Of a DNA stretch of 64,000 bases, positions 1 to 7,725 are shown piece by piece. The first letter of the stretch is position 1. Each line of letters begins with the position of its first letter. The DNA is taken from positions 1 to 64,000 of the forward strand of contig NZ_SMBP01000009.1 in assembly GCF_004341945.1 (NCBI RefSeq), read 5' to 3'. The notes under the pieces are model-generated. The model did not search any database and was not told the DNA's origin. It saw only the letters and a program-made list of their open reading frames with translations. Source of the stretch: Longicatena caecimuris (GTDB lineage: Bacteria; Bacillota_I; Bacilli_A; Erysipelotrichales; Erysipelotrichaceae). A program made the translations under genes and the position numbers.

Positions 1-139
1 ATGAAAAGAACTTATCGTTATATAACATGTAGCAGTAAATGTTATATCATTCTTACTGAAGTGAGGAATTACAAGTTTGCTTTTTCATTAAAATATGGTA
101 CGATATAATATAGCTAAAATTAAAAAAAGAGGGTTGTTT

Positions 140-874
140 ATGAACGTGGTACTTAATAAATTAAATACAATTGCCTCCTATGCAGCAGCAATTTCATTGG
201 TCATCATTTTACTGGTAACCAGTGTCAGTATCAATTGTTTTGATTCTGATTTCTATAAGAGTGAATATAAAACATTGCAAACAGCACAGGATTTAGGCAT
301 GACGCAAAAGGACTTGAATCTTGCGACAAATACATTATTAGATTATTTGCAGGATAAGCGTGATAATATCAATGTCGAAATTACCGTGCAGGGTAGTAAG
401 GTAGAGGCCTTTAACAGCAAAGAGGCTGCACATATGGTGGATGTTAGAAGTCTGTATCATTTTGCCCAAATCTTGCGAAACATGGCTTTTGTGATTTTGG
501 TGGTAAGCTGCATTTATCTACTTGTGCGATTAAAAAAAGGTGCATGGACAGTGTTAAGTATTAATTATATGAAAGCAGCGATTTTATTTGCAATCTTTTT
601 TATCATGCTGGCAGGTTGGGCATATGTTGACTTTGATGCTTTCTGGACAGCATTTCATCATGTGGCATTCCGTAATGATTTATGGCTATTAAATCCTAGT
701 ACAGATCTGATGATCAATTTATTCCCGGCAGCCTTCTTCAGTAAGTTGGTATTCCGTATCATCATGATGTTTGCGATAGGCTTTATAGGCTGTTTTGTGG
801 GGGCTTATATCTATTTGCGTTATCAGTTGAAACATTATCAAGCGGAAACACAGGAGCTTTCTCATGATGCGTAA
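140..874 (+). CDS. TIGR01906/DUF1461 family integral membrane protein
   Basis: The 244-residue product has an N-terminal membrane segment, an extracytoplasmic stretch of about 80 residues and three more hydrophobic segments, the usual layout of DUF1461 (TIGR01906) proteins of unknown function. I take the ATG at 140 rather than the in-frame ATG at 95 because an AGAGGG ribosome binding site lies just before it and the extra 15 residues are polar and precede the membrane segment. A TATAAT box at 104-109 is a plausible promoter element. The 3' end overlaps maf by 11 bases, suggesting translational coupling. Confidence 0.8.
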   Translation: MNVVLNKLNTIASYAAAISLVIILLVTSVSINCFDSDFYKSEYKTLQTAQDLGMTQKDLNLATNTLLDYLQDKRDNINVEITVQGSKVEAFNSKEAAHMVDVRSLYHFAQILRNMAFVILVVSCIYLLVRLKKGAWTVLSINYMKAAILFAIFFIMLAGWAYVDFDAFWTAFHHVAFRNDLWLLNPSTDLMINLFPAAFFSKLVFRIIMMFAIGFIGCFVGAYIYLRYQLKHYQAETQELSHDA

Positions 875-1433
875 ACAACTGATTTTGGCAAGTGCTTCTC
901 CCAGACGTAAGGAACTCATGCAAGATAGCGGTCTGCCATTTCAAATCATTCCTTCAAAGAAGGAAGAAATTGTACCTCTTCATCTTCCTGCTGCACAGGC
1001 AATCGAGCAATTGGCATTACAAAAAGCCAGTGATATCTTTACGCAACATCCAGATGCAGTTGTCATTGGCTGTGATACGATGGTCATATGGAAAGAGGAA
1101 AGATTAGGGAAACCAAAGGATCAAGCAGATGCTTTACGGATGTTAAAAATGCTTAGTAATCAGACACATGAAGTTATAACAGGCGTAGCCTTGTTAAGTA
1201 AAACGCATACGATTCTTTTCCATGAAACAACGAAGGTAACATTTTATGATTTGGAGGAGGAGTTGCTTACTGCTTATGTTGCAAGCGATGAACCTTATGA
1301 TAAAGCAGGAGCTTATGGCATTCAGGGAATGGGAAAGCTGTTGGTAAAAAGCATTGAAGGTGATTATTTTAATGTGGTAGGTTTACCGATTTCCAGAGTA
1401 TATCGTGAACTTCTACCATTGCTTCATGAGTAG
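864..1433 (+). CDS. maf: Maf family nucleoside triphosphate pyrophosphatase
   Basis: Maf proteins hydrolyse (often non-canonical or methylated) nucleoside triphosphates to monophosphates and have been linked to septum formation. The 189-residue product opens with the family signature ILASASPRRKELM, contains IGCDTMV with the catalytic aspartate, and later the GAYGIQGMG and NVVGLP blocks expected of the fold. The length is normal. It starts inside the end of the DUF1461 gene, with GGAG eight bases upstream of the ATG. Confidence 0.93.
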   Translation: MMRKQLILASASPRRKELMQDSGLPFQIIPSKKEEIVPLHLPAAQAIEQLALQKASDIFTQHPDAVVIGCDTMVIWKEERLGKPKDQADALRMLKMLSNQTHEVITGVALLSKTHTILFHETTKVTFYDLEEELLTAYVASDEPYDKAGAYGIQGMGKLLVKSIEGDYFNVVGLPISRVYRELLPLLHE

Positions 1434-1598
1434 GATGTAAAATAAGCAATAGGAATATCTTATACATAGCATAGATGATTTGAGAAATGTAAAGAAACAA
1501 TCTTGTAATTTTAGAAAATGAAAAAAATGTGCTTTACCTGTTGAAAATTCTGACGATGCCTATTATAATATAATAGCTTTGAGATAAAGCACATAGTT
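1434..1598. other. Intergenic region between maf and tRNA-Thr
   Basis: No coding potential is visible. The only recognisable element is the tRNA promoter near its right end. Confidence 0.7.
1541..1569 (+). promoter_or_regulatory. Promoter of tRNA-Thr
   Basis: TTGAAA at 1541-1546 and TATAAT at 1564-1569 are separated by exactly 17 bases, a near-consensus housekeeping promoter, about 30 bases before the tRNA. Confidence 0.85.
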
Positions 1599-1672
1599 GC
1601 CGACATAGTATAGTGGTAATACAGAGCAATGGTAATGCTCAGCGCGCAGTTCAATTCTGCGTGTCGGCACCA
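1599..1672 (+). tRNA. tRNA-Thr (anticodon GGT), prophage integration site
   Basis: The 74 bases fold as a cloverleaf: acceptor 1599-1605 pairs with 1662-1668, anticodon stem 1624-1628 pairs with 1636-1640, loop 1629-1635 carries GGT at 1631-1633, the T-stem CGCAG/CTGCG encloses a TTCAATT loop, and CCA is encoded at 1670-1672. Its last 17 bases are the attL core, so the 3' end now present is supplied by the recombination junction and the tRNA stays intact. Confidence 0.95.
1656..1672. repeat. attL core
   Basis: The 17-bp sequence TCTGCGTGTCGGCACCA, the T-arm/acceptor end of tRNA-Thr, recurs exactly at 41817-41833. The flanking bases differ on both sides. Together with the adjacent integrase this identifies the prophage left end. 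Confidence 0.93.
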
Positions 1673-1681
1673 TAGAAAAAT

Positions 1682-1707
1682 AAAGCCTTTAAATAAAGGC
1701 TTTTTTT
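1682..1707 (+). terminator. Phage-side terminator replacing the tRNA terminator
   Basis: A 9-bp stem AAAGCCTTT/AAAGGCTTT with a 4-base loop and a T tract lies just inside the prophage. It terminates tRNA-Thr now that the original terminator has been moved about 40 kb away beyond attR. Confidence 0.85.
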
Positions 1708-1723
1708 ATGATTCATTCATTAC

Positions 1724-1745
1724 TTGGTGTAAATTTGGTGTAAAT
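1724..1745. repeat. Left arm-type integrase site candidates
   Basis: Two abutting copies of TTGGTGTAAAT lie between attL and the integrase gene. One exact and one partial copy of the same word lie at the same side of attR (41705-41726). This placement is expected of the arm sites bound by the N-terminal domain of a tyrosine recombinase. Confidence 0.7.
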
Positions 1746-2879
1746 TCACAATGTATTTAGTTTATCAACCATCTTTGATTGAGCATCTTGAAACCAATGT
1801 CCATAAACATTATTTACCATTTCAACGGTATGCCCTAAACGTTTTGATATGTCGAAAGGGTTAAAACCAAGGCTTATCAATAAAGACACGTGAGAGTGGC
1901 GCAAATCGTGAATGCGTATCCGTTTAACCCCAGCTTCTTTTATCCATCTATCTTTTTTTATTCTAATTGAGTTTTCGTCGAGCGGTTTGTCAAAATAAAA
2001 CAACAATTTATTATTATCAAAGCCTATAATCTTTTTTTGATTTTGATATAAGTCTAATACCGCATTAAAGCAGTGATTTGGCATAATTACGGTTCTGTAA
2101 CTGTTTTGAGTTTTTGGAGGCGTAAATTGATGCGTGTGCTTGGTGTAAGATTTATTTACTATAATTGTCTTTTTATCCATATCAATGTCACTCCACTTTA
2201 ACGCTAATGCTTCACCGATTCTTAAACCACACCAATATAAAACATCGAATAAAGCCACATATATGTGTTCATCAACAACTTTAATAAATTCATTAAACTC
2301 AGATGGTTGCCAAAAATTAATCTCTTTTTTGTGTTGATCTTTGAACATGACATTTTCAAATAAATGCAATCTGTAGTCTTTCGTGTAACCGTATTTATCA
2401 CCATATTTAAAAACAGCTTTTAAATACACTTGTATTTTTTTTAAAGTTGCATTACTGTAATGTTCGCCGTTTGATTGTTCTTCTTTTAATAAATTTGTTT
2501 GAAACATTTCGATCGTACGCAAAGAAATAGATTTAATTTTTAGTTCTTTCCAGTAGGGCAAGATATGCTTTTCAAATGTCTTTGTAATCTCATAATAAGA
2601 TCTTTCTTTTAAAACATCTTTTTTAGAGTTAATATATAAAACATACAAATCATAAAAGGTTAAATCATTATCAATTTCTGTTTTAGCTTTTAGCAAAAAA
2701 GTATGTTCCCATTCTTTTGCTTCTTCTGCTGTAGAAAACCCTCTTTTGTGATAACGGTGCGATATACCATTCAAGTCAACATAACTTCCTTCGCATTTGT
2801 ATGTCACCTTTTTAACCATCTTATCTTTATTCTTTTTATTTCTGACCATTCGTTCATCTTTTTTAACAGCCATTGTCAT
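1746..2879 (-). CDS. int: Tyrosine-recombinase phage integrase
   Basis: The 377-residue enzyme catalyses integration and excision between attP and attB. N-terminal about 60 residues are the AP2-like arm-binding region, about 70-175 a SAM-like core-binding domain, and the catalytic domain follows with R220 (CGLRIGE), K256, H324 and R327 (HDLRHSH), H350 (LGHT) and nucleophile Y359. All catalytic residues are present, so it should be active. It reads toward attL, and its start codon follows a GGAGG site. The stop region abuts the arm-type repeats. Confidence 0.95.
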   Translation of the reverse strand: MTMAVKKDERMVRNKKNKDKMVKKVTYKCEGSYVDLNGISHRYHKRGFSTAEEAKEWEHTFLLKAKTEIDNDLTFYDLYVLYINSKKDVLKERSYYEITKTFEKHILPYWKELKIKSISLRTIEMFQTNLLKEEQSNGEHYSNATLKKIQVYLKAVFKYGDKYGYTKDYRLHLFENVMFKDQHKKEINFWQPSEFNEFIKVVDEHIYVALFDVLYWCGLRIGEALALKWSDIDMDKKTIIVNKSYTKHTHQFTPPKTQNSYRTVIMPNHCFNAVLDLYQNQKKIIGFDNNKLLFYFDKPLDENSIRIKKDRWIKEAGVKRIRIHDLRHSHVSLLISLGFNPFDISKRLGHTVEMVNNVYGHWFQDAQSKMVDKLNTL

Positions 2880-2907
2880 ACCCTCCTTTTTATGGTAAAA
2901 TGGGTAC

Positions 2908-2982
2908 AGAAAAAGTGTAGACTCAGCAAGTCACATTTTTCTGTAGACACTCACTGGATGCCGCCGGTGGGTGTTTTTTTTT
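2908..2982 (+). ncRNA. Candidate small RNA, antisense to the integrase leader
   Basis: A plus-strand promoter (TTGTCA 2873-2878, 17-base spacer, extended TGG-TAAAAT 2893-2901) feeds a stretch with no open frame that ends in a strong intrinsic terminator: 11-bp stem 2947-2957/2964-2974, 6-base loop, then nine T. The first part (2905-2945) is a long imperfect hairpin of 10+3+4 base pairs. Neighbouring genes on both sides are on the other strand, so nothing else explains this promoter-terminator pair. The RNA would be antisense to the integrase mRNA 5' leader and to the end of the SHOCT mRNA. No family recognised. Confidence 0.6.
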
Positions 2983-3856
2983 ATAATTCTAATAATTGTT
3001 TCTTTTTAACTTCAAATTCTTCTTGGGATATGATTCCCATATCTAACAATTCTTTTGCTTTCTTTAATTCTTCATAAGGATCATTACTGTTTTGTTGTAT
3101 CTGCTGAGTTTCACTGTTATCACATTGAGAAAAAATCAAATTCAAGCATGCTATAGTATTTCTAGCTTGGCTCAAAGCATTTGTGTATCTAGTGCTTTTT
3201 GTTTTGGTTTCATTAGTAAGGTATGAAATCATTATACTTGGAAAACAGAAGTTAGTTGTACTAATCTGTAATGCCATCATATCTATAGATTTCCTAGTTT
3301 TTCGCTTTGCTGTTAAACTTCCAAATAAGCCACCTACTGGTCCGGCTAAAACATCACCGGCAATAGCTCTTCCTAATCCTCCACTTTCCACTGATACATC
3401 ATTTTCAAGTAAGTTATAATCTCTAATTTCGTCATATCTAAAAATTATATCACCAGGCTTTAAGGCCATTTCAACCGCGATAGATGCACCTAACGTGTAC
3501 ATCGCTAAAACACCCTTACCGAGTAATTTCATAGCGTTGTTTTTCTTTATGTTCGAACTAGCATTATTGAACTTAAGAAGTTTATTTACTTCATCAATTT
3601 CAATATCTCCCATTTTTTGAGTAGAAACAAACACTTTTCGAAGTTCTTCTTGGTTAACTTTAAATTCTTCTTTCTTTTGCTGGGCTAATTCAGCATCAGC
3701 TTTTTTAGCTTCGATCGAATCGTTAATACTGTTTTTAACACCTTTAACCCTGTCTTTAGTGACTGTTCCAAGCCCGTTTTCTTTTACTTCATTTTTAAAA
3801 TTTGCAACACTTTCAGCTTTCTTTTTGAGCTTAGCATTTACATCAAAAATACCCAT
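2981..3856 (-). CDS. SHOCT-domain phage protein
   Basis: The 291-residue protein has a charged coiled N-terminus (about 1-75), a middle region with glycine-rich hydrophobic stretches (GGLGRAIAGDVLAG) reminiscent of membrane association, and a C-terminal SHOCT domain (about 258-291, LLDMGIISQEEFEVKKKQLL), a short helical module common at protein C-termini. The role is unknown. Its place between integrase and repressor, on the lysogeny strand, suggests it is expressed from the prophage and could be a lysogenic-conversion or superinfection factor (inference). AAGGAGG precedes the ATG. Confidence 0.65.
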   Translation of the reverse strand: MGIFDVNAKLKKKAESVANFKNEVKENGLGTVTKDRVKGVKNSINDSIEAKKADAELAQQKKEEFKVNQEELRKVFVSTQKMGDIEIDEVNKLLKFNNASSNIKKNNAMKLLGKGVLAMYTLGASIAVEMALKPGDIIFRYDEIRDYNLLENDVSVESGGLGRAIAGDVLAGPVGGLFGSLTAKRKTRKSIDMMALQISTTNFCFPSIMISYLTNETKTKSTRYTNALSQARNTIACLNLIFSQCDNSETQQIQQNSNDPYEELKKAKELLDMGIISQEEFEVKKKQLLEL

Positions 3857-3889
3857 AACTTTCTTCCTCCTTGATATGTAAATACGTAT

Positions 3890-4510
3890 TTACCTTTTAC
3901 TAATAACTAATGCTAATTTGCCAACTATTCTAAAGCATGTATTTTCTACATCAACGATAATTGGGTCATATTTTTCGTTGGCTGGCAATAACATGATTAA
4001 GCCTTGCTCGGATTTTCTAATCCTTTTACATACGGCCTCTTCATTATCGATGCAAAACGCTCCGATACTGCCGTTATCAAGCACGTTAGTTTTTTCAAAT
4101 ACTAACAAGTCGCCGTCATTTATTCCTGCACCTATCATACTATCACCTTTTGCGTAATTGGCAAAGTATTCTTTATTAGGTTTTAGGATGGTATCCGGTA
4201 AAGATATATATTCAATAATATCTTCATCCACAAAACCACCTGTACCACATGATAGGCGGGCAAATAAAGGCATCTGTATTTGATGCTCTTTTTTTTCTGG
4301 CTTGTCAATTACTTTCTCATTTTCTTCACCTAATAGATAACTAATAGGTACGTTAAAATAATCAGCTAATATTTTCATGTTTTTGAATTTTGGTTTGCTT
4401 CTTTTTTTCTTCCAATCAGTTAAAGAAGATGTTGGTATGCCAGTATCTTTGGAGACACGATATGCTGTGATACCACGTTCTTTTAACAGTTTTTCAAATA
4501 TTTCATACAT
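3890..4510 (-). CDS. CI-like phage repressor (HTH plus S24/LexA-type protease domain)
   Basis: The 206-residue repressor maintains lysogeny. Residues 1-60 form an XRE helix-turn-helix (VSKDTGIPTSSLTDW). Residues about 80-200 are the S24 self-cleavage domain with the serine in GDSM (S124) and the lysine in CKRI (K162). A Cys-Gly pair at 88-89 sits where LexA-like proteins have the Ala-Gly cleavage site. Induction by RecA-stimulated autocleavage is therefore likely. It is divergent from the Cro-like gene. The small palindrome AGGTTACCT at 4511-4519 overlaps its ribosome binding site. Confidence 0.92.
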   Translation of the reverse strand: MYEIFEKLLKERGITAYRVSKDTGIPTSSLTDWKKKRSKPKFKNMKILADYFNVPISYLLGEENEKVIDKPEKKEHQIQMPLFARLSCGTGGFVDEDIIEYISLPDTILKPNKEYFANYAKGDSMIGAGINDGDLLVFEKTNVLDNGSIGAFCIDNEEAVCKRIRKSEQGLIMLLPANEKYDPIIVDVENTCFRIVGKLALVISKR

Positions 4511-4558
4511 AGGTTACCTCACTTTTTGAAATATCTCGGAAAACATAGCTAAAACACC

Positions 4559-4588
4559 TTGACATAACTAGCATACGCGTGATAGTAT
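4559..4588 (+). promoter_or_regulatory. Rightward early promoter (PR-like)
   Basis: TTGACA at 4559-4564 and TAGTAT at 4583-4588 with an 18-base spacer read toward the Cro-like gene. An inverted CGTG/CACG pair surrounds the -10. Confidence 0.6.
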
Positions 4589-4595
4589 ATACACG

Positions 4596-4615
4596 TACCT
4601 AGTAAATCCTAGGTA
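4596..4615. promoter_or_regulatory. CI/Cro operator candidate
   Basis: A perfect inverted repeat TACCTAG-N6-CTAGGTA lies immediately downstream of the -10 in the divergent repressor/Cro interval. The symmetry and position fit an operator bound by both near-identical helix-turn-helix proteins. Confidence 0.7.
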
Positions 4616-4711
4616 ACTAAGCGATATGAGATATAGATTTTTATTTGACACATAAAATATATCACATTTCCGTAATAGTTACAATAGGTTTAGTTAAAGG
4701 AGGTGAACGTT

Positions 4712-4894
4712 TTGTACGAAAAGTTTGAGGCTTTAATAAAAGATAGAGGTATTACACCTTATCGAGTATCCAAGGATACAGGCATACCAACATCCACATT
4801 GAGCGATTGGAAGAATGGCCGTAGCAATCCTAAAGCCGATAAGCTCAAAATCTTAGCCAATTACTTTGGCGTAGATATCAAAGATTTGTTATGA
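4712..4894 (+). CDS. Cro-like XRE repressor
   Basis: A 60-residue helix-turn-helix protein, the expected antagonist of CI. Residues 1-45 are almost the same as the CI N-terminus (RGIT.YRVSKDTGIPTS), so both should read the same operators. I choose TTG at 4712 as start: AAAGGAGG at 4696-4703 is 8 bases upstream, whereas the GTG at 4703 overlaps that site, and translation from TTG aligns with the CI start MYE. Confidence 0.85.
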   Translation: MYEKFEALIKDRGITPYRVSKDTGIPTSTLSDWKNGRSNPKADKLKILANYFGVDIKDLL

Positions 4895-4909
4895 AAGGAG
4901 AGTGAAATT

Positions 4910-5119
4910 ATGAATGAAGTATATTTAAACAAAAATGGCAGGCTGTTTGTTAATGGTAATGAGATAAAAGATGTTATATCTGTTGCAAGTAAAACAGATT
5001 ATGAAGGTACAAAAATCGTGATTGAAATTGATGGTAATTTTACAAGCGATTATCAAAACGATAAAGAATACAACCGTTTTATGATACAACCGTTTTATGA
5101 ATGCAACATAAGGAGTTGA
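4910..5119 (+). CDS. Unknown early phage protein
   Basis: 69 residues, mostly predicted beta (VYLNKNGRLFVNGNEI...KIVIEIDGNF). GAAAGGAGAG lies before the ATG, and the gene follows the Cro-like gene by 15 bases in the same transcript. No family recognised. Confidence 0.65.
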   Translation: MNEVYLNKNGRLFVNGNEIKDVISVASKTDYEGTKIVIEIDGNFTSDYQNDKEYNRFMIQPFYECNIRS

Positions 5120-5123
5120 AAAC

Positions 5124-5423
5124 ATGAGGCAAAAATATCGAAACGATATCAATATCGAGCGCGAAATGATATTGCATAAGATTTATTTAACAAAAACAGA
5201 TGTTAGAAACTTCATGCATTGGGGCAATAAAAAAGCAAATAGTTTATTTGAGGCGTGCAGGCAAAAATGCATTGATGAAGGTAAGACAAACCTAGAAGGC
5301 AAGATATATTACAAGCATCTATTACAACTTACTGGAATAAATGAGAGTGATATCACACGCATGGCAAATCAAGAACGCAAAATAAAAGACACTCCGTCGT
5401 CTGGAAAACAAGTGAGTGTCTAA
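5124..5423 (+). CDS. Putative DNA-binding protein, excisionase-like
   Basis: 99 basic residues. The middle (YLTKTDVRNFMHWGNKKAN) looks like the winged-helix/MerR-like helix seen in small excisionase or DUF3173-like proteins: a 'tool-use' helix, then a basic stretch. Such a product is expected beside Cro and no other excisionase candidate is present in the element. The assignment as Xis is inference. Start supported by AAGGAG upstream. Confidence 0.5.
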   Translation: MRQKYRNDINIEREMILHKIYLTKTDVRNFMHWGNKKANSLFEACRQKCIDEGKTNLEGKIYYKHLLQLTGINESDITRMANQERKIKDTPSSGKQVSV

Positions 5424-5430
5424 CGTCGAA

Positions 5431-5463
5431 CCCTTATATATAAGTTCATATAAATTATAAGGG
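5431..5463. promoter_or_regulatory. Inverted repeat between early genes
   Basis: CCCTTATA and TATAAGGG pair around a 17-base AT-rich loop. There is no U tract, so it is more likely a protein-binding or mRNA structure than a terminator. Confidence 0.4.
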
Positions 5464-5494
5464 AATCAACGGTAAAAAGCAAGGGAGTAAAGAT

Positions 5495-5716
5495 ATGAAG
5501 AATTATGCTCAAGAAAAAGAATATTTGTTAAATGTTGAATTACCTGTATTGATAACGCGCATCATTTGCTTATCGGGAGGGAATTTTTCTAACAAACAAA
5601 TATTATTAAAAAACTATGATGAAATTAAAATAATTGTGGACGATTCTGCAAAAAAAGCAATAGAATCACAATTGACTTTGTATGGCGGCAGTAATAAGAC
5701 TGGCGACAACAGATGA
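5495..5716 (+). CDS. Unknown small phage protein
   Basis: 73 residues, no recognised domain. AAGGGAG precedes the ATG. Its last 51 bases overlap the 3' end of the opposite-strand DUF2513 gene, so the two would form overlapping convergent transcripts. Confidence 0.5.
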   Translation: MKNYAQEKEYLLNVELPVLITRIICLSGGNFSNKQILLKNYDEIKIIVDDSAKKAIESQLTLYGGSNKTGDNR

Positions 5717-6064
5717 AGCTATGTTTGCTAAGGCATTTAAAGAAGTAGAACCAACTTGTTTGGCTATTTCTTTAGTTTTATTCCATGTTGTATCATTGTG
5801 GATATTTTTTAAAAATTCATGACCATATGGAGTAATGTCTAAAATAGCAGAAGAATAATTAACAGTATCAAATTGGCGTGTTTCTATATAGCCATATTCA
5901 TCTAATTGTTTAATGCTATATAACACATCAGATTTTTTGTATTTGGTAAGTTTATCAGGCAATTTTGATGAATAAATAGGATTTATCAGTCCTTTATCAT
6001 CCATAAGTTGATTTTCTTCTAAATATAGCAATACAGAACGAACGCAATCAGGATTTAATTTCAT
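5666..6064 (-). CDS. DUF2513 family phage protein
   Basis: 132 residues. The opening MKLNPDCVRSVLLYLEE and the block DITPYGHEFLKNIHND with the following tryptophan are the hallmarks of DUF2513, a winged-helix-like family common in Firmicutes prophages and of unknown function. The C-terminus is a hydrophobic alanine-rich helix. It is a lone minus-strand gene inside the rightward early block, so it may have its own promoter and be expressed in the lysogen. Confidence 0.8.
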   Translation of the reverse strand: MKLNPDCVRSVLLYLEENQLMDDKGLINPIYSSKLPDKLTKYKKSDVLYSIKQLDEYGYIETRQFDTVNYSSAILDITPYGHEFLKNIHNDTTWNKTKEIAKQVGSTSLNALANIASSVVASLITAAIQSQL

Positions 6065-6125
6065 TTTATCTACCCTTTCTTTATTACATAATCATATCAC
6101 ATATCTATCTGAAAGGAGATAACAA

Positions 6126-6803
6126 ATGGAATTACAAAAGTTTAATCATCAAAATACTATTACCAGTATGGAAGTAGCAGAGATGATTGAAAGGCAACAT
6201 AACGAATTATTAAAAACAATTCGTCAATATATCAATTATTTAGCCGAGGGTGAAATTCCCCACGGCGATTTCTTCATTGAAAGCACATACTATGATGCAA
6301 ATCACCAAGAGCGCCCATGTTACAACATTACCAAAAAAGGTTGTGACATGATAGCCAATAAGCTAACCGGAGCAAAAGGAACAATATTCACCGCTTTATA
6401 TGTTAAACGTTTTGAAGAAATGGAACAAACATTGTTGAATGGAATTTCTCCGGAACTTCAAGCAATAATCATGCAGGATAAAAAGTTAGTGCAACATGAT
6501 GAACGTATTAAAGCGTTAGAGGAAACAAAATACATAAGTCCTTTACAAAAGAAAGAATTAACAAAAATGATTAATGAATTAGTCATTAAAGCATGCGGTG
6601 GTAAAGATACACAGGCATATAAAAAAGTAAGCAAGAAATTATATTCAAGTCTGAATCATAAAGTGTTTGAGAAATTCAGTATTTCTCAACGTGCAGAAAT
6701 ACCCTTCATTAAATATGATGAAGCAGTCGAATTTATCTCTAATTGGTATCCTGATTTCGACCAAAAAATAGAAATCAAGAAATTAAATGAGGAATCATCA
6801 TGA
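6126..6803 (+). CDS. Rha-family antirepressor with ORF6C domain
   Basis: 225 residues. Residues about 10-100 are the Rha domain (SMEVAEMIERQHNELLKTIR..., then YNITKKGCDMIANKLTG), and about 115-215 the ORF6C domain. This pairing is typical of phage antirepressors that relieve CI or Cro control. AAAGGAGAT precedes the ATG. Its stop overlaps the start of the next small gene. Confidence 0.85.
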   Translation: MELQKFNHQNTITSMEVAEMIERQHNELLKTIRQYINYLAEGEIPHGDFFIESTYYDANHQERPCYNITKKGCDMIANKLTGAKGTIFTALYVKRFEEMEQTLLNGISPELQAIIMQDKKLVQHDERIKALEETKYISPLQKKELTKMINELVIKACGGKDTQAYKKVSKKLYSSLNHKVFEKFSISQRAEIPFIKYDEAVEFISNWYPDFDQKIEIKKLNEESS

Positions 6804-6910
6804 AGAGATTTAAATTATGGCTACAAATCACCTATGGCATAGCGTGGCGAATGATCGTACTGCTACTAGCTTATATAGGAGCAGTAGAGCTGTACTTCAC
6901 GCTAAGGTGA
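6800..6910 (+). CDS. Tiny single-pass membrane protein
   Basis: 36 residues: a basic amphipathic start (MKRFKLWLQ) then one hydrophobic helix (MIVLLLAYIGAVELYF). It overlaps the Rha stop (ATGA), consistent with coupled translation. No family recognised. Confidence 0.5.
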   Translation: MKRFKLWLQITYGIAWRMIVLLLAYIGAVELYFTLR

Positions 6911-6914
6911 CATT

Positions 6915-7043
6915 ATGCCAGCTAAAGGACCGGATGAGTATTACAACGACGAAGACTTGACGCTAGAAGAATTAGCAGATATCAAAGCACTCCATGATGA
7001 GCAAGAGTGGAGAGAAAGGATAGAAGATGAAAACAACAGCTGA
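6915..7043 (+). CDS. Tiny acidic phage protein
   Basis: 42 residues with about a third Asp/Glu (NDEDLTLEELADIKALHD). It overlaps the next gene by 17 bases. There is only a weak ribosome binding site (AAGGTGA). Function unknown. Confidence 0.45.
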   Translation: MPAKGPDEYYNDEDLTLEELADIKALHDEQEWRERIEDENNS

Positions 7044-7272
7044 ATTATTAGGAGAGCTTATGCAAGTTGCATACGAATGTAAGAAACATGATATTTTTGT
7101 TAAGTATTCACCTCACGTGCAATCGATTTGGGTAGATATTCATTTAAATGGATGGACAAATAATAAAGTCGCCATTGAATCATATATCATTTATCTAGAT
7201 GAAAAAATGGCAAATGAAAAGTTAAAGGCATTGACTGGATACATCAAGCATTTAAATAAGGAGGGAAAATAA
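7027..7272 (+). CDS. Unknown phage protein
   Basis: 81 residues, AGAAAGGA before the ATG. No recognised domain. Its stop abuts the following start. Confidence 0.6.
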   Translation: MKTTAELLGELMQVAYECKKHDIFVKYSPHVQSIWVDIHLNGWTNNKVAIESYIIYLDEKMANEKLKALTGYIKHLNKEGK

Positions 7273-7725
7273 ATGAACGAATTAACAAAACCTACAACAT
7301 TAGTCGTGCCAGCAAAATGCGACTGTGATTTTACGAAAACCGATTTAGAGATTGATGAGCTTGAAAAACGCTATAAGAATCTGTTTGCTACTGACGAAAA
7401 CAAGAAAGATATCAAATCAATCTGCGCTGAACTCAACAAGGTCAAAAAAGCCTTGTCAGACGCAGGGATCAAAACGGAAAAGGAAGCCACTGCTGAAATC
7501 AAAGCGTTTAGAACAGAGCTAAAGAAGCGAACAGACCGTATCGAAAGTATCAGAACACCACTATGGGAGCAAGTGAAACCACATCCCAAGTCTGAACCAA
7601 AGAAAGTAAGTGTTCCTGTAAAAGTTTGTTATCTGTTTGAGGGCGATAGCAATTACATATCTGAAATGATTGCGGCTGCAGAATTTAACGGTATTAAAGT
7701 AACGGAGGTTGAACTGAATGGATAA
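7273..7725 (+). CDS. DUF1351-like recombination accessory protein
   Basis: 150 residues. The coiled block ICAELNKVKKALSDAGI...FRTELKKRTDRIESIRTPLWEQVK resembles DUF1351, a family usually found directly upstream of phage single-strand annealing genes, as here. It is about half the usual DUF1351 length: the C-terminal half is replaced by a short segment ending KVCYLFEGDSNYISEMI. Overlaps ERF by 8 bases. Confidence 0.6.
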   Translation: MNELTKPTTLVVPAKCDCDFTKTDLEIDELEKRYKNLFATDENKKDIKSICAELNKVKKALSDAGIKTEKEATAEIKAFRTELKKRTDRIESIRTPLWEQVKPHPKSEPKKVSVPVKVCYLFEGDSNYISEMIAAAEFNGIKVTEVELNG

